Notes under the pieces: generated by a model
Told to the model about the DNA's origin: nothing
The model's input: the letters and a program-made list of their open reading frames with translations, nothing else
Databases searched by the model: none
Program-made: the position numbers and the translations under genes
Part shown: positions 24,940-32,640 of the stretch, piece by piece
How the letters are laid out: each line of letters begins with the position of its first letter
How positions within the stretch are numbered: the first letter of the stretch is position 1
Assembly (NCBI GenBank): GCA_021772245.1
Contig: JAJFMH010000001.1
Coordinates: 1 to 32,640 of the forward strand
Length of the DNA: 32,640 nt
Source: Chlamydiota bacterium
GTDB taxonomy: Bacteria > Chlamydiota > Chlamydiia > Chlamydiales > Simkaniaceae
Reading direction: 5' to 3'

Positions 24940-26044
24940 AAAAAAGGTGGTTATCGCAGCTGGCGGCACAGGTGGTCATATGGTTCCAGCAACAGCTCTT
25001 GCAAAAAATTTAGAATCTCTTGATGAAATTGGTTCTGTTGTTTTTATGGGAGATGGACTCTCTACGAACCCCTATTTTCAAAAAGAAGAGTTTACATTTC
25101 ATGATATTGCCTCTGGGAAAATGAGCTTAAAAAAGCCCAAAGATCTTTTTTTGTCCTGCATTCAAATTGTGAAAGGAATTTTTAAGGCAATTTTGCATTT
25201 AAAAAAACAAAAGCCAGATATCATTATTGGGTTTGGAAGCTATCATAGCTTTTCCACACTTGTTGCCTCGAGACTCTTTCGCATCCCTTATGTGCTTTAT
25301 GAATCTAATTTAGTACTTGGGAGAGTGAATCGATTGTTCTATAAAAGCTCTAAAATTTTAGCTACTCAATTTCCTCTTGATAGAAAGTCATATCAAAAAA
25401 AATCGATTATTGTAAAAACGCCTCTTACGATAAAGAAGATCGAGAACAAGGCAAGCTCACGAAGATATTACAAACTTGATGAAAACACTAAGACGTTACT
25501 TGTTTTTGGAGGTTCACAAGGATCTAAAAGGATTAATGAAACTACTCTTGAAATGCTTCGATTATTTGATCAAAGCAATATTGATTTACAGTGTATACAT
25601 ATTTTGGGAAAAGAAGCTGATATTGGGCTCTTTAAAAAAGAATATAAACGATTGAAGCTACATGTTTGTGTGAAATCTTTCGAGACAAAAATGCAGAATG
25701 CATTGTTTGCCTCTGATTTAGTTATTTCTAGAGCAGGAGCTATTTCAATTGGAGAGCAGATAGCATGTTCACTTCCAAGTATTTTGATCCCATATCCTTT
25801 TGCGAAAGACAATCACCAAGAAAAAAATGCTAATTATATGCAAAAAATTATTAAAGGGTCTTGCATGATTCGAGAGGAGGAGCTTTCTCCTGTTATTTTA
25901 CTGAAAAAAGTGGAAACTATTTTGGATCCCGGCATGAATAAATTAAAGGAGATGCAAGATCACTTAAATGCGTACAACGCAAAAGATAAAGGGGAGCTTC
26001 TTTGTGAACTTATCCAAAAGTGTATTCATGAAAGAAAAAAATGA
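24923..26044 (+). CDS. murG: UDP-N-acetylglucosamine--lipid I GlcNAc transferase
   Basis: Peripheral membrane GT-B transferase converting lipid I to lipid II. 373 residues: the N-terminal VVIAAGGTGGHMVPATALA motif, IIIGFGSYHSFSTLVASRL, YESNLVLGRVNRLF, the C-domain opening LLVFGGSQGSKRINE and the UDP-binding VISRAGAISIGEQIACSLPS with IPYPFAKDNHQEKNA. All are canonical MurG positions, with Ser replacing Thr in the usual RAGA-T element. The start lies inside ftsW (17-base overlap) with AGGGGAGC upstream, and the end overlaps murC. Confidence 0.95.
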   Translation: MKNTPKKKVVIAAGGTGGHMVPATALAKNLESLDEIGSVVFMGDGLSTNPYFQKEEFTFHDIASGKMSLKKPKDLFLSCIQIVKGIFKAILHLKKQKPDIIIGFGSYHSFSTLVASRLFRIPYVLYESNLVLGRVNRLFYKSSKILATQFPLDRKSYQKKSIIVKTPLTIKKIENKASSRRYYKLDENTKTLLVFGGSQGSKRINETTLEMLRLFDQSNIDLQCIHILGKEADIGLFKKEYKRLKLHVCVKSFETKMQNALFASDLVISRAGAISIGEQIACSLPSILIPYPFAKDNHQEKNANYMQKIIKGSCMIREEELSPVILLKKVETILDPGMNKLKEMQDHLNAYNAKDKGELLCELIQKCIHERKK

Positions 26045-27365
26045 TTCTTTTTTTTTCATTGGAATTGGTGGAATCGGAATGAGCGCTCTTGCTCATATCT
26101 TACTTGAAAAAAAACAATCTGTAGCAGGTTCAGACAAAGTCTCAACAAAACTCATTCAAAATCTTGTTAAGAGAGGCGCCTCTGTTGTTTTTTCAGAAAG
26201 CAGCAAATATCTAGATTATGCTTGTACTATCGTATATGGATCTGCAATTACAAATGATCATCCTCAGATGAAAAAAAATATTCCTTCCATGCACCGAGTG
26301 GACCTTCTTTGTGATCTTATGAAAAACAATCATCCACTCCTTGTAACTGGAACTCATGGGAAAACAAGCACCTCGTCCTTACTTGCCTGGACGCTTTCCT
26401 ATTTAGAGCAAAAGCCTTCATTTGCAATTGGTGGGATTGTAAAGGGACTTGAAAAAAATGGCGGTTATGGCACCGGTGACTACTTTGTTGCTGAAGCGGA
26501 TGAAAGCGATGGCTCATTTGACAAATATAATAATTATAGCGCTATTATTACAAATATTGAAGAGGAGCACTTATCCTACTGGAAAGATCTGGAAGCATTA
26601 AAGAGGGGCTTTTCTAATTTTATCCAGAAAATTCCAAAGCATCGATTTTGTTTCTATTGCTCTGATGATCCGATTCTTTCTGCGATGAATTCACGTGGCA
26701 TTTCATATGGTTTTGAGGAGGGGGCTACTGTTCAAGGAAAAAATTTTAAGCAAAAATCTGATGAGTCGATATTTGATATAGAATATAAAGGCAACACTTA
26801 TCGGAATATTATTATTTCTATGCCAGGTAAGCACCAAGCCTTGAACGCAATTGCTGTATTTGGACTCTGCATCGAACTAGGCCTTGCAAGCGCTGCAATT
26901 ATGGAAGCATTTGCACATTTTAAGGGTGTACATCGCAGAGCAGATTTCAAGGGGCAATTTAAGGGGGCTTTGGTCTTTGATGATTATGCGCACCATCCAA
27001 CTGAAATTTCCGCAACGCTGCAAGCTTTTAAAGAAAAATATCCATCAAAGCAAATAATAGCTGTTTTTGAGCCCCACAAATTTACCCGTACAAAAGATCT
27101 TTTTGAAGAGTTTATTCTGTGTTTTAAATCTGCAGATATGGTGTTTGTCACCGATATCTACTCAGCTGGAGAATCAGAAATTGAGGGAATTACATCAGCA
27201 AACTTAGTTCAAAGCATGATGGAGAGAAATCTTTGCCAGGCTCGCTACGTTAGAAAGGAAGACTTAAAGAAAGCGTTGGAAGATAAAGTAGGTTTAGATG
27301 AAATCATCCTAACAATTGGCGCTGGTACAATCACGAATTTTGCTGATGAGTTGGTGTCTCTGTGA
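26028..27365 (+). CDS. murC: UDP-N-acetylmuramate--L-alanine ligase (not fused to Ddl)
   Basis: First amino-acid ligase of peptidoglycan precursor synthesis. From the ATG at 26028 the protein has 445 residues: FFFIGIGGIGMSALAHILL, P-loop VTGTHGKTSTSSLLAW, the acidic FVAEADESDGSF, MPGKHQALNAIA, HRRADFKG, DDYAHHPTEISATL and FEPHKFTRTKDLF. An upstream in-frame ATG (25968) adds 20 residues of murG overlap with no homology and is rejected. In Chlamydiaceae MurC is fused to D-Ala-D-Ala ligase (about 800 residues); here the frame ends with the MurC C-terminal domain, so Ddl must be elsewhere. It overlaps ftsQ by four bases. Confidence 0.95.
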   Translation: MKEKNDSFFFIGIGGIGMSALAHILLEKKQSVAGSDKVSTKLIQNLVKRGASVVFSESSKYLDYACTIVYGSAITNDHPQMKKNIPSMHRVDLLCDLMKNNHPLLVTGTHGKTSTSSLLAWTLSYLEQKPSFAIGGIVKGLEKNGGYGTGDYFVAEADESDGSFDKYNNYSAIITNIEEEHLSYWKDLEALKRGFSNFIQKIPKHRFCFYCSDDPILSAMNSRGISYGFEEGATVQGKNFKQKSDESIFDIEYKGNTYRNIIISMPGKHQALNAIAVFGLCIELGLASAAIMEAFAHFKGVHRRADFKGQFKGALVFDDYAHHPTEISATLQAFKEKYPSKQIIAVFEPHKFTRTKDLFEEFILCFKSADMVFVTDIYSAGESEIEGITSANLVQSMMERNLCQARYVRKEDLKKALEDKVGLDEIILTIGAGTITNFADELVSL

Positions 27366-28219
27366 AGAAAAAAATTCTTTTTAATCTGGCTTTTACAACA
27401 ATTTTATTAGTTGCACTTGGCCTATTTCTTCGATTCGTTGTTTCAAAACGGGATATACTCAAAAAAGATTACTATATCACATATATTCAGCAGGAGTGCA
27501 CTTCTTTAGATAGTTTACAAACAGATCAGATAGCAGAAATATTAGAACTTGCAGCGGATAAAGAAACGGTTTTTTCCAAAGATTTTCTACGGAGATTTCA
27601 GGAAAAACTGGATGAGGTTTCCTTTATTGAAACTGCAGCTTTAAAATTTATTAAGCCAGATACGCTTTATATCGAATATGCCCTTCGAAAACCAATTGCA
27701 GTCCTAGTGGACTATCAAAATGTTGCCATTGATAAAAAAGGGTATAAATTCCCTCTGATGGATTTTTACTCTTCTAAAGAGCTTCCCGAGATTTATTTGG
27801 GAACGCATTTAGAAGATAACCCAATCACCGATAAATTTTTTTCTCTCGCCTATGACCTTTTTCGTCTACTGCATCAGGTTAAAGTGACAAAACCTTTTTT
27901 TTTGAAACGGATTGATGTCTCAAATGCGTACCATAAGAATTTTGGTAAAAGAGAAATAATCATATGTCTTGAGAATCGATACCAAGATATAAAAAGCAAT
28001 GAGATATTGTCTTTTCCTCATTTTTTAAGACTTGGTACCAATAATTTTGAAAAGCAGCTAGGCAATTATTTTAGTTTATATGAAGAGCTTTGCTCTATAG
28101 AGCAGTCTCAAGCTGAAGCTTCGCTGGAAATAAAGCGATTTGCTGAGAAAGTCTTTGATCTAAGACTTGATAATTTAGCCTATATTGATGATAAAACGGC
28201 AAGTTCTCATTGTGAATGA
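27362..28219 (+). CDS. ftsQ: Cell division protein FtsQ/DivIB-like
   Basis: 285 residues starting at a GTG overlapping the murC stop (GTGA). One N-terminal transmembrane helix (about 4-26, ILFNLAFTTILLVALGLFLR), then a POTRA-like segment and a beta-domain block DTLYIEYALRKPIAVLVDYQ followed by VAIDKKGYKFPL. This last pattern (W/KPDTL-x-I-x-V-x-ER-x-PVA ... DxxGxxF) is the FtsQ signature. FtsQ links the divisome with FtsL/FtsB; in Chlamydia a divergent FtsQ lies in the same neighbourhood. Similarity is weak outside these blocks, and assignment depends partly on context. Confidence 0.75.
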   Translation: MKKKILFNLAFTTILLVALGLFLRFVVSKRDILKKDYYITYIQQECTSLDSLQTDQIAEILELAADKETVFSKDFLRRFQEKLDEVSFIETAALKFIKPDTLYIEYALRKPIAVLVDYQNVAIDKKGYKFPLMDFYSSKELPEIYLGTHLEDNPITDKFFSLAYDLFRLLHQVKVTKPFFLKRIDVSNAYHKNFGKREIIICLENRYQDIKSNEILSFPHFLRLGTNNFEKQLGNYFSLYEELCSIEQSQAEASLEIKRFAEKVFDLRLDNLAYIDDKTASSHCE

Positions 28220-28526
28220 AATCGTTGAAATTGAATGGTATGTGAATTGCCAAACGGAAGCAGAAAAAATATCTGCTGCTCTTTTAGACCAAAAACTTGT
28301 AGCATGTATTAATTTTTCAAAAATTTCATCGATGTATATCTTCCAAGGTCAATTAGAAAAACATCCTGAAATCAAAGTTTCATTCAAAACTTTTTTTTCA
28401 AAAATAGAGGAAATTGAAAAATACATTGAAATACACTCCAGTTATGATGTTCCAGCTATTGTTTCTAAGAAAGTTGTAAGAGTGAATTCATCTTTCGCTT
28501 TATGGATGAGAGGCTGTGTCAAATAA
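28212..28526 (+). CDS. cutA: CutA-family protein
   Basis: 104 residues from a GTG at 28212, which overlaps the end of ftsQ by eight bases. An ATG at 28188 or TTG at 28185 would add eight or nine residues. The GTG start places VEIEWYVNCQTEAEKISAAL in register with the CutA family (EAEKIA about 15 residues from the start). Further family features are LLDQKLVACINF, SMYIFQGQLEKHPEIKVSFK and the C-terminal YDVPAIVSKKVVRVNSSFALWM. CutA forms trimers; the historical divalent-cation tolerance role is poorly supported. Here the usual VP-x-I motif is present. Gene order after ftsQ is as in chlamydiae. Confidence 0.85.
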   Translation: MNEIVEIEWYVNCQTEAEKISAALLDQKLVACINFSKISSMYIFQGQLEKHPEIKVSFKTFFSKIEEIEKYIEIHSSYDVPAIVSKKVVRVNSSFALWMRGCVK

Positions 28527-28544
28527 TTCATATTATTAATTTAA

Positions 28545-28574
28545 AATAAATAATTTAATTTAAAATTATTTATT
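28545..28574 (+). repeat. Perfect 12-bp all-A/T inverted repeat after cutA
   Basis: AATAAATAATTT (28545-28556) and AAATTATTTATT (28563-28574) form a perfect 12-bp stem with a 6-base loop, 18 bases after the cutA stop. There is no GC pair and the following DNA is A-rich, so it is not a classical terminator. It could be a weak terminator, mRNA 3' end or protein-binding site. Confidence 0.5.
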
Positions 28575-28595
28575 AATAATATAAAAAATAGATTC

Positions 28596-28624
28596 TTGAT
28601 TCTTATCGAATAGGGTGTTAAATT
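28596..28624 (+). promoter_or_regulatory. Candidate promoter of khpA
   Basis: TTGATT (28596-28601), 17-bp spacer, TAAATT (28619-28624), 110 bases before the KhpA start preferred on homology (28734) and 74 before the upstream ATG (28698). Confidence 0.35.
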
Positions 28625-28697
28625 TATTCCCGATTGTTTTGGAGAGGCCATTATTTCTGATATAGTGGCTTATTATCTCCAAGGACATGAGCTGTAA

Positions 28698-28964
28698 ATG
28701 AGCATATCAAAAACCCTAAGATTAAGTATTACTATGAATGAGTTTATTGCATATATGATTAAAAACCTAGTAGAGGCTCCTGATGATGTACAGGTGCAAG
28801 TCTTTGAGGGGGAATCAAGTACAATTGTAGAAATACGAGTTGCAGCAGATGATGTTGCAAAAGTAATTGGAAAACAGGGCAGAACAATTAAAGCTCTTCG
28901 AACTATAGCTCTAACTGTCGCAGCAAGATTCGGAAAGAAAATTCGTTTAGAACTGATTCATTAA
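28698..28964 (+). CDS. khpA: KH-domain RNA-binding protein KhpA
   Basis: Small single-KH RNA-binding protein, partner of KhpB in Firmicutes, acting on small RNAs and cell elongation. The core VEIRVAADDVAKVIGKQGRT with GKQG as the GxxG loop, then IKALRTIALTVAARFGKKIR, is diagnostic. The ATG at 28698 gives 88 residues (AAGGA is 12 bases upstream). An internal ATG at 28734 gives 76 residues, begins MNEFIAYMIKNLVEAPDDV and matches the usual family start and length, so the true protein may be 28734-28964. It is followed by a strong terminator and so forms its own transcription unit. Confidence 0.88.
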   Translation: MSISKTLRLSITMNEFIAYMIKNLVEAPDDVQVQVFEGESSTIVEIRVAADDVAKVIGKQGRTIKALRTIALTVAARFGKKIRLELIH

Positions 28965-29021
28965 TTTTTTAGATCTTTTTGTAACTTGTTAAAAAGTTGC
29001 AGATTATGATAAAAAATTCTC

Positions 29022-29056
29022 TAGCTGCAAACACTTTATTGTTTGCAGCTATTTTA
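29022..29056 (+). terminator. Intrinsic terminator after khpA
   Basis: Perfect 11-bp stem TAGCTGCAAAC (29022-29032) / GTTTGCAGCTA (29041-29051) with an 8-base loop, followed by TTTTATATATATT. It lies about 60 bases past the khpA stop and 55 bases before the STAS gene start. Confidence 0.75.
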
Positions 29057-29105
29057 TATATATTGCCCATTGAAAAATAACTGCAAAAAAAGGAAGAAGG
29101 TCTTT

Positions 29106-29450
29106 ATGAGCGCAAATTTGAAGATCACACAAGACGAAAGCAATGAAAAATGTATTTTTCGAATTGAGGGTAGGCTTGATGCTAGTTCTTCAGTTCAACT
29201 CGAGTCTGTGATGAATAAAACGCTTGAAAAAGATTGCTTGGGAATCATTCTTGATTTTTCAAAAGTAGAATATTTAAGTTCTGCTGGAATGAGGCTCCTT
29301 CTATCTTTTACAAAAAAACTAGCAGCTAAAGGAGGTAAGCTTGTCATTTTTGCCGTACATGAAGAAGTCATGGAAATTATCAAAATGGCAGGGTTTGAAA
29401 AAATATTATGTATTTATCCAACGCAGCAAAAGGCTGTAGAGTCCCTGTAG
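29106..29450 (+). CDS. rsbV: Anti-sigma factor antagonist (RsbV-like STAS protein)
   Basis: 114 residues from the ATG at 29106, preceded by GGAAGAAGG; an upstream in-frame ATG at 29043 lies within the terminator region and is rejected. STAS fold: FRIEGRLDASSSVQLESVM, then IILDFSKVEYLSSAGMRLLL with Ser59 at the position phosphorylated in RsbV/SpoIIAA, and a C-terminal GGKLVIFAVHEEVMEIIKMA helix. Partner-switching antagonists sequester an RsbW-type kinase when dephosphorylated. No kinase or phosphatase is in the window. Chlamydia has two RsbV paralogues, one next to miaA as here (as recalled). Whether it controls a sigma factor or another target is unknown. Confidence 0.88.
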   Translation: MSANLKITQDESNEKCIFRIEGRLDASSSVQLESVMNKTLEKDCLGIILDFSKVEYLSSAGMRLLLSFTKKLAAKGGKLVIFAVHEEVMEIIKMAGFEKILCIYPTQQKAVESL

Positions 29451-29451
29451 T

Positions 29452-30483
29452 GTGAATGCGAATTTAGCTTTTGAGCCTGATCGATTTTCTAATAATCGAA
29501 AAATAGAGCCTCAAGAAAAAAAACTCCCTTCCAAATCAAAAAATAAACGAGTTCTCGTAATTGCAGGTCCCACCGCAGCTGGTAAAACAAATCTTTCTTT
29601 AAAACTTGCTCATATCCTAGGAGGAGAAGTAATCTCTGCGGATTCAATGCAAATCTATAAGGGAATGGATATTGGAACATCCAAAGTCACCATGAAGGAA
29701 ATGGGTGATATTCCCCATCACTTAATAGATAATTATGATTTATCAACTCCCTATAATGTTGTTCGCTACTATGAAGAAGCCTCGCAGAAATGTAGAGAGA
29801 TTTTAGCAAGAGATCATGTTCCGATTATTTGTGGTGGAAGTGGATTTTATATTAACTCTCTAATTTATGGCCCACCATCTGGTCCACCAGCTTCCTCAGA
29901 GCTTCGCTTAGCTCTACATCAAGAAATTTTAGATTATGGACTTGATAGTCTATACCAAAAGCTTCTCAAAAAAGATGCAGAATATGCCAAAACAGTGAAT
30001 GAAAAGGATCAGAATAAAATTGTAAGGGCCCTGGAAATTATGACACTCACTAATAAAAGGGTGAGTGACTTTCCAAAGGTGGCAGAAGAAAGGGAGCCTT
30101 TAGAATTCGATTTTAGATGTTGGTTTATTTATTATCCCAAAGAAATTTTGTATCCCCGCATTGAAATGAGATGCGATCATATGATTGCGAATGGTTTTAA
30201 AGAAGAAGTGGAATATTTGCTCACAAAAGGTTTAAGAGAGCATTTGTCAGCTTCGCAGTCGATTGGTTATAAGCAATGTCTCGAATATCTTGACTCTGAA
30301 AAAACAGATAAGGATTTTGAGCGTTTTGTTTGGCAATTTAAGCAGGCCTCAAGAAGATATGCTAAACGGCAATTTACATGGTTTAGAAAGCAACCAATTT
30401 TTCATTGGCTTAATTTAGACGCTTACAAAATGGAAGATGTTATTGATACCATTGTGAATGACTTTGAAAGTCCTTCCCATTAA
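29452..30483 (+). CDS. miaA: tRNA dimethylallyltransferase MiaA
   Basis: Transfers a dimethylallyl group to A37 of tRNAs reading UNN codons. 343 residues from a GTG one base after the rsbV stop. P-loop IAGPTAAGKTNLSLKLA at 37-53, then EVISADSMQIYKGMDIGTSK, IPHHLIDNYD, ICGGSGFYINSLIYG, DQNKIVRALEIM, ASQSIGYKQCLEYL and YAKRQFTWFRKQP, all canonical. About 30 residues precede the usual start of homology (near KRVLVIAGPT), so a later start cannot be excluded, although no better ribosome site is obvious. Confidence 0.95.
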   Translation: MNANLAFEPDRFSNNRKIEPQEKKLPSKSKNKRVLVIAGPTAAGKTNLSLKLAHILGGEVISADSMQIYKGMDIGTSKVTMKEMGDIPHHLIDNYDLSTPYNVVRYYEEASQKCREILARDHVPIICGGSGFYINSLIYGPPSGPPASSELRLALHQEILDYGLDSLYQKLLKKDAEYAKTVNEKDQNKIVRALEIMTLTNKRVSDFPKVAEEREPLEFDFRCWFIYYPKEILYPRIEMRCDHMIANGFKEEVEYLLTKGLREHLSASQSIGYKQCLEYLDSEKTDKDFERFVWQFKQASRRYAKRQFTWFRKQPIFHWLNLDAYKMEDVIDTIVNDFESPSH

Positions 30484-30496
30484 TTTGATCTATGCC

Positions 30497-30534
30497 GTAG
30501 ACTTTATCTTTGAAATTTTGCAACTGAAGTCTAC
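30497..30534 (+). repeat. 8-bp inverted repeat just before the coiled-coil gene
   Basis: GTAGACTT (30497-30504) and AAGTCTAC (30527-30534), perfect complement, 22-base loop, six bases before the next ATG. It could be a leader hairpin or operator; no T-run typical of a terminator follows beyond ATTTT. Confidence 0.4.
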
Positions 30535-30539
30535 ATTTT

Positions 30540-32084
30540 ATGAAGAAAGAGCTACCCCAAGATACTAAAAATCAAGGTGTCCAACCAGAAACTAATAATG
30601 CTGATACTACGAAGAAAGCTTCTGTGAAGGAAGCTTCTAAACCGGTACCCTCAAAAGAGCTGCAAAAGAAATATTATGAGCTAGTTGCGTCTAAAGAAAC
30701 ACTGGAAGAAAAGATTCGTTTTACGATCTCATTTTTATATGACTATACTCAAATTCCAAATCCAAACCTTAAAGAGTTCTTTGAGATAAAAAGCGTTTGT
30801 ATCGATCTTTTTAAAGAAAAGATAGAGCCAAGACTTCGAAAAACACTTTGGGATGAGTTTATCGAAATTTCTCATCAAATGAATATGCTCAAAAAAGCTT
30901 TGAATGAAAAAGCTGAATATTCTCTTTCGCAAATTGAACAAGCACTTATCCTTTTACAAAAAGATATTGCTGAAATGGATACAAATACTGCAAATGTGCC
31001 TGCAATTATTTTCCCACGATCTTTTCGAGTCTCTAATGAGAAAGCCCGGGAGTATGTAAATTTGCAAAAAAAAGCTACATTATTTGGTTCTTATACATCT
31101 AAATTATCTTCTCTACGCAAAGAGTTAATCGAAACTTCTCTTCGAATGAAAGACAAAAAAAATGTTTTAAAGATGATTTCTTCCATGGGTGATTTAGTTT
31201 ACCCTTCTAAAAAGGAATGTGTTGAGATATTAAGTAACATGTTTTTAGAGGACGTAAATGCTTTTTTTGCAAAATGGTTTCAAAATACAGATGAACTTCC
31301 AAGCATTCCTGTAATTAAACTAAGAGATGAGATTAAGAGCTTTCAAAGTCTTTCTAAAAGCTTTTCTTTAAACACCAAAGCATTTAAACAAACGCGAGAA
31401 ATTTTAAGTAAGGCGTGGGATACTACTCGAAAATGGGATGAAAAGAGAAAGCAGGTTTTGAAAGAGAGTGAGCCTGAATTCCAGGAAAACTTTATAAAGG
31501 CTGAAAGCCAACTTTCTGCGCATGAAAAAATGATGGACTCACTAGAGAATGGTGATAAACAGCAAATTATTACTAAATCTGATGAGATGCTTTCCTTTTT
31601 GAAAAATACAAAACTTCGCCCTGATCAATTTAGGGACCTTCGGGAAAGGACATTTAAGTTAAGAGATAGCCATCTAGAAAAGGCTGATGAAAAATCTAAG
31701 AAAGCAAACGAAGAGAAGGTTAATCGTGTTAATCTAATTAAAGAAGAAGCAAAAGCGTTGTTAACTGCTGTCGAAGAAAAGAAAATTGCGAGCCCCTTAG
31801 AAAAGCTTTCAGATTTGAGATCCAAAGATCACTCCTTTCTAAGTAAAGCAGATGAGCTTTATTTAGAAAATCAGTACCTCACAATCGAAGTAAAAGCTCT
31901 TTTAAATGATGAATATGATCAAACAGAAAAGTTAGAAGAAATTGAAAAATTTCTAAAAAATAGAATTAAGCAATACAAAAAAGCTGTTACGACAACAGGT
32001 CTTGGTTTTGAAATGGCTTTGCTATATCGAGAGCTAATTGATAGCTCTTCAGAAATCCTGCAGCTAATACAAGATAATACCTAG
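30540..32084 (+). CDS. Uncharacterised 514-residue highly charged, helical protein
   Basis: No family recognised. The N-terminal 40 residues are a low-complexity polar tail rich in Asn, Thr, Lys and Pro. The rest is almost entirely predicted-helical, Lys/Glu-rich sequence with coiled-coil character, strongest at about 360-430 (LRERTFKLRDSHLEKADEKS and KKANEEKVNRVNLIKEEAKA). No signal peptide, membrane segment or catalytic motif is visible. It lies 56 bases after miaA and 13 bases before nadD on the same strand, with a small inverted repeat in front of the ATG. A large conserved hypothetical protein occurs downstream of miaA in chlamydiae as well, so it may be a lineage-specific structural or cytoplasmic scaffold protein; this is a guess from composition and context. 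Confidence 0.7.
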   Translation: MKKELPQDTKNQGVQPETNNADTTKKASVKEASKPVPSKELQKKYYELVASKETLEEKIRFTISFLYDYTQIPNPNLKEFFEIKSVCIDLFKEKIEPRLRKTLWDEFIEISHQMNMLKKALNEKAEYSLSQIEQALILLQKDIAEMDTNTANVPAIIFPRSFRVSNEKAREYVNLQKKATLFGSYTSKLSSLRKELIETSLRMKDKKNVLKMISSMGDLVYPSKKECVEILSNMFLEDVNAFFAKWFQNTDELPSIPVIKLRDEIKSFQSLSKSFSLNTKAFKQTREILSKAWDTTRKWDEKRKQVLKESEPEFQENFIKAESQLSAHEKMMDSLENGDKQQIITKSDEMLSFLKNTKLRPDQFRDLRERTFKLRDSHLEKADEKSKKANEEKVNRVNLIKEEAKALLTAVEEKKIASPLEKLSDLRSKDHSFLSKADELYLENQYLTIEVKALLNDEYDQTEKLEEIEKFLKNRIKQYKKAVTTTGLGFEMALLYRELIDSSSEILQLIQDNT

Positions 32085-32097
32085 GCGAAGTATTCGT

Positions 32098-32640
32098 ATG
32101 GTTTTACCTAAGAAGGTAGCATTTTTTGGAGGTACGTTTGATCCGATCCATATCGGTCACTTGCAAATGGCCTTAGAGGTTAAAGAGCATTATAATCTCG
32201 ATGAAGTGGTGTTTTGTCCTGTAAATATTTCTCCATTCAAAACAGATAATCCCCCACAAGCTTCAAACCTTGATCGTTTAGAAATGACAAAACTTGCAAT
32301 AAGTGATATCCCTTTTTTTTCTTGCGTAGACTTTGAAATAAAAAAAGAGGGAGTCTCATATACTGTCGACACGATCAAGACATTTATTGAATCTAGAAGC
32401 TCCGCAAATAAATATTACCTGATACTTTCTGAAGATGCTGCAATTCACTTAGAAGATTGGAAAAATCCATCTGAACTTCTACAATTGATTTCTTTAGTTA
32501 TTTGTAGGAGATATTCAAAAAAAGAAGTGATTCCTGAGTTTTTAAAGGGACGCAATACTGTTGATTTTTTTGCAAACTCAGTGCTTGAGATTAGTAGTAC
32601 GCAGATTAGAGACAGATTGAAAAAAAAACTATATTGCGAT
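32098..32640 (+). CDS. nadD: Nicotinate-nucleotide adenylyltransferase, partial (runs off window)
   Basis: Converts nicotinate mononucleotide to deamido-NAD in NAD synthesis. The open frame begins at an ATG at 32098 and has no stop to the window end (181 codons). It shows the nucleotidyltransferase HxGH motif in KVAFFGGTFDPIHIGHLQMA, then PVNISPFKTDNPPQA, RLEMTKLAI, LEDWKNPSELLQLISLVICR and the C-terminal ISSTQIRDRL signature. Usual length is about 190-215 residues, so only the end is missing. CoaD shares the HxGH fold, but the WKNPSELL and ISSTQIR blocks point to NadD. It follows the coiled-coil gene by 13 bases. Confidence 0.88.
   Translation, partial: MVLPKKVAFFGGTFDPIHIGHLQMALEVKEHYNLDEVVFCPVNISPFKTDNPPQASNLDRLEMTKLAISDIPFFSCVDFEIKKEGVSYTVDTIKTFIESRSSANKYYLILSEDAAIHLEDWKNPSELLQLISLVICRRYSKKEVIPEFLKGRNTVDFFANSVLEISSTQIRDRLKKKLYCD

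Noticed and set aside
25968-26027. Upstream ATG extending murC by 20 residues
   Set aside because: It lies well inside murG and the added residues lack homology; the ATG at 26028 precedes the Rossmann motif directly.
29043-29105. Upstream start for the RsbV-like protein
   Set aside because: It falls within the terminator stem after khpA, and the internal ATG has a strong ribosome site.
1-32640. CRISPR arrays, prophage genes, rRNA genes or intact insertion sequences
   Set aside because: No regularly spaced repeats, phage structural genes, rRNA segments or complete transposase genes were seen on reading either strand.

Overview
The window looks like a chromosomal segment of a Chlamydiae member, most likely from outside the Chlamydiaceae (Parachlamydiales/Simkania/Rhabdochlamydia-like). 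This is inference from gene order and content. The block murF-mraY-murD-nlpD(LysM)-ftsW-murG-murC, followed by ftsQ, cutA, an RsbV-type STAS protein and miaA, matches the chlamydial peptidoglycan/division cluster. So do rpe-...-efp-accB-accC and nusA next to rpsA. Unlike Chlamydiaceae, murC is not fused to ddl, and there are extra genes: yvcK, a HAD phosphatase, hpt, rmlA, nadD and several effector-like genes. The DNA is AT-rich throughout.

Layout. (1) 1-2638, minus strand: start of nusA, then rpsA (ribosomal protein S1) carrying an in-frame TAA at codon 385 of 572, and a small SAM-methyltransferase-like gene. (2) 2706-3497, plus strand: a catalytic-domain-only aspartate kinase, converging on the next block. 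(3) 3490-9605, minus strand: a tightly packed directon rpe-yvcK-HAD-efp-accB-accC-hpt-rmlA linking pentose phosphate, cell-envelope regulation, fatty-acid initiation, translation and nucleotide/sugar activation. (4) 9669-19136, minus strand: an accessory effector-like region. It holds two translationally coupled, paralogous giant proteins, each with ankyrin-like repeats and a C-terminal papain-like domain; the catalytic Cys is present in one and replaced by Phe in the other. It also holds a small bilobed hydrophobic (Inc-like) protein, a Ulp1/C48-type (ubiquitin/SUMO-like) protease, an IS30-family transposase relic, and an island of housekeeping sequence (rsmI and tRNA-Cys). (5) 19331-28526, plus strand: the mur/division cluster, almost every junction overlapping or only a few bases apart. 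(6) 28698-32640, plus strand: khpA, terminator, rsbV-like, miaA, a large charged helical protein and the start of nadD.

How they work together: blocks 3 and 5 are core metabolism and lipid II/septal peptidoglycan synthesis in a lineage known to divide without FtsZ. Block 4 looks like a host-interaction module of secreted cysteine-protease-type effectors. Its two big genes sit directly upstream of the rpe-acc operon with no visible terminator between them. The most surprising single observation is the nonsense codon in rpsA, with a fully intact reading frame downstream.
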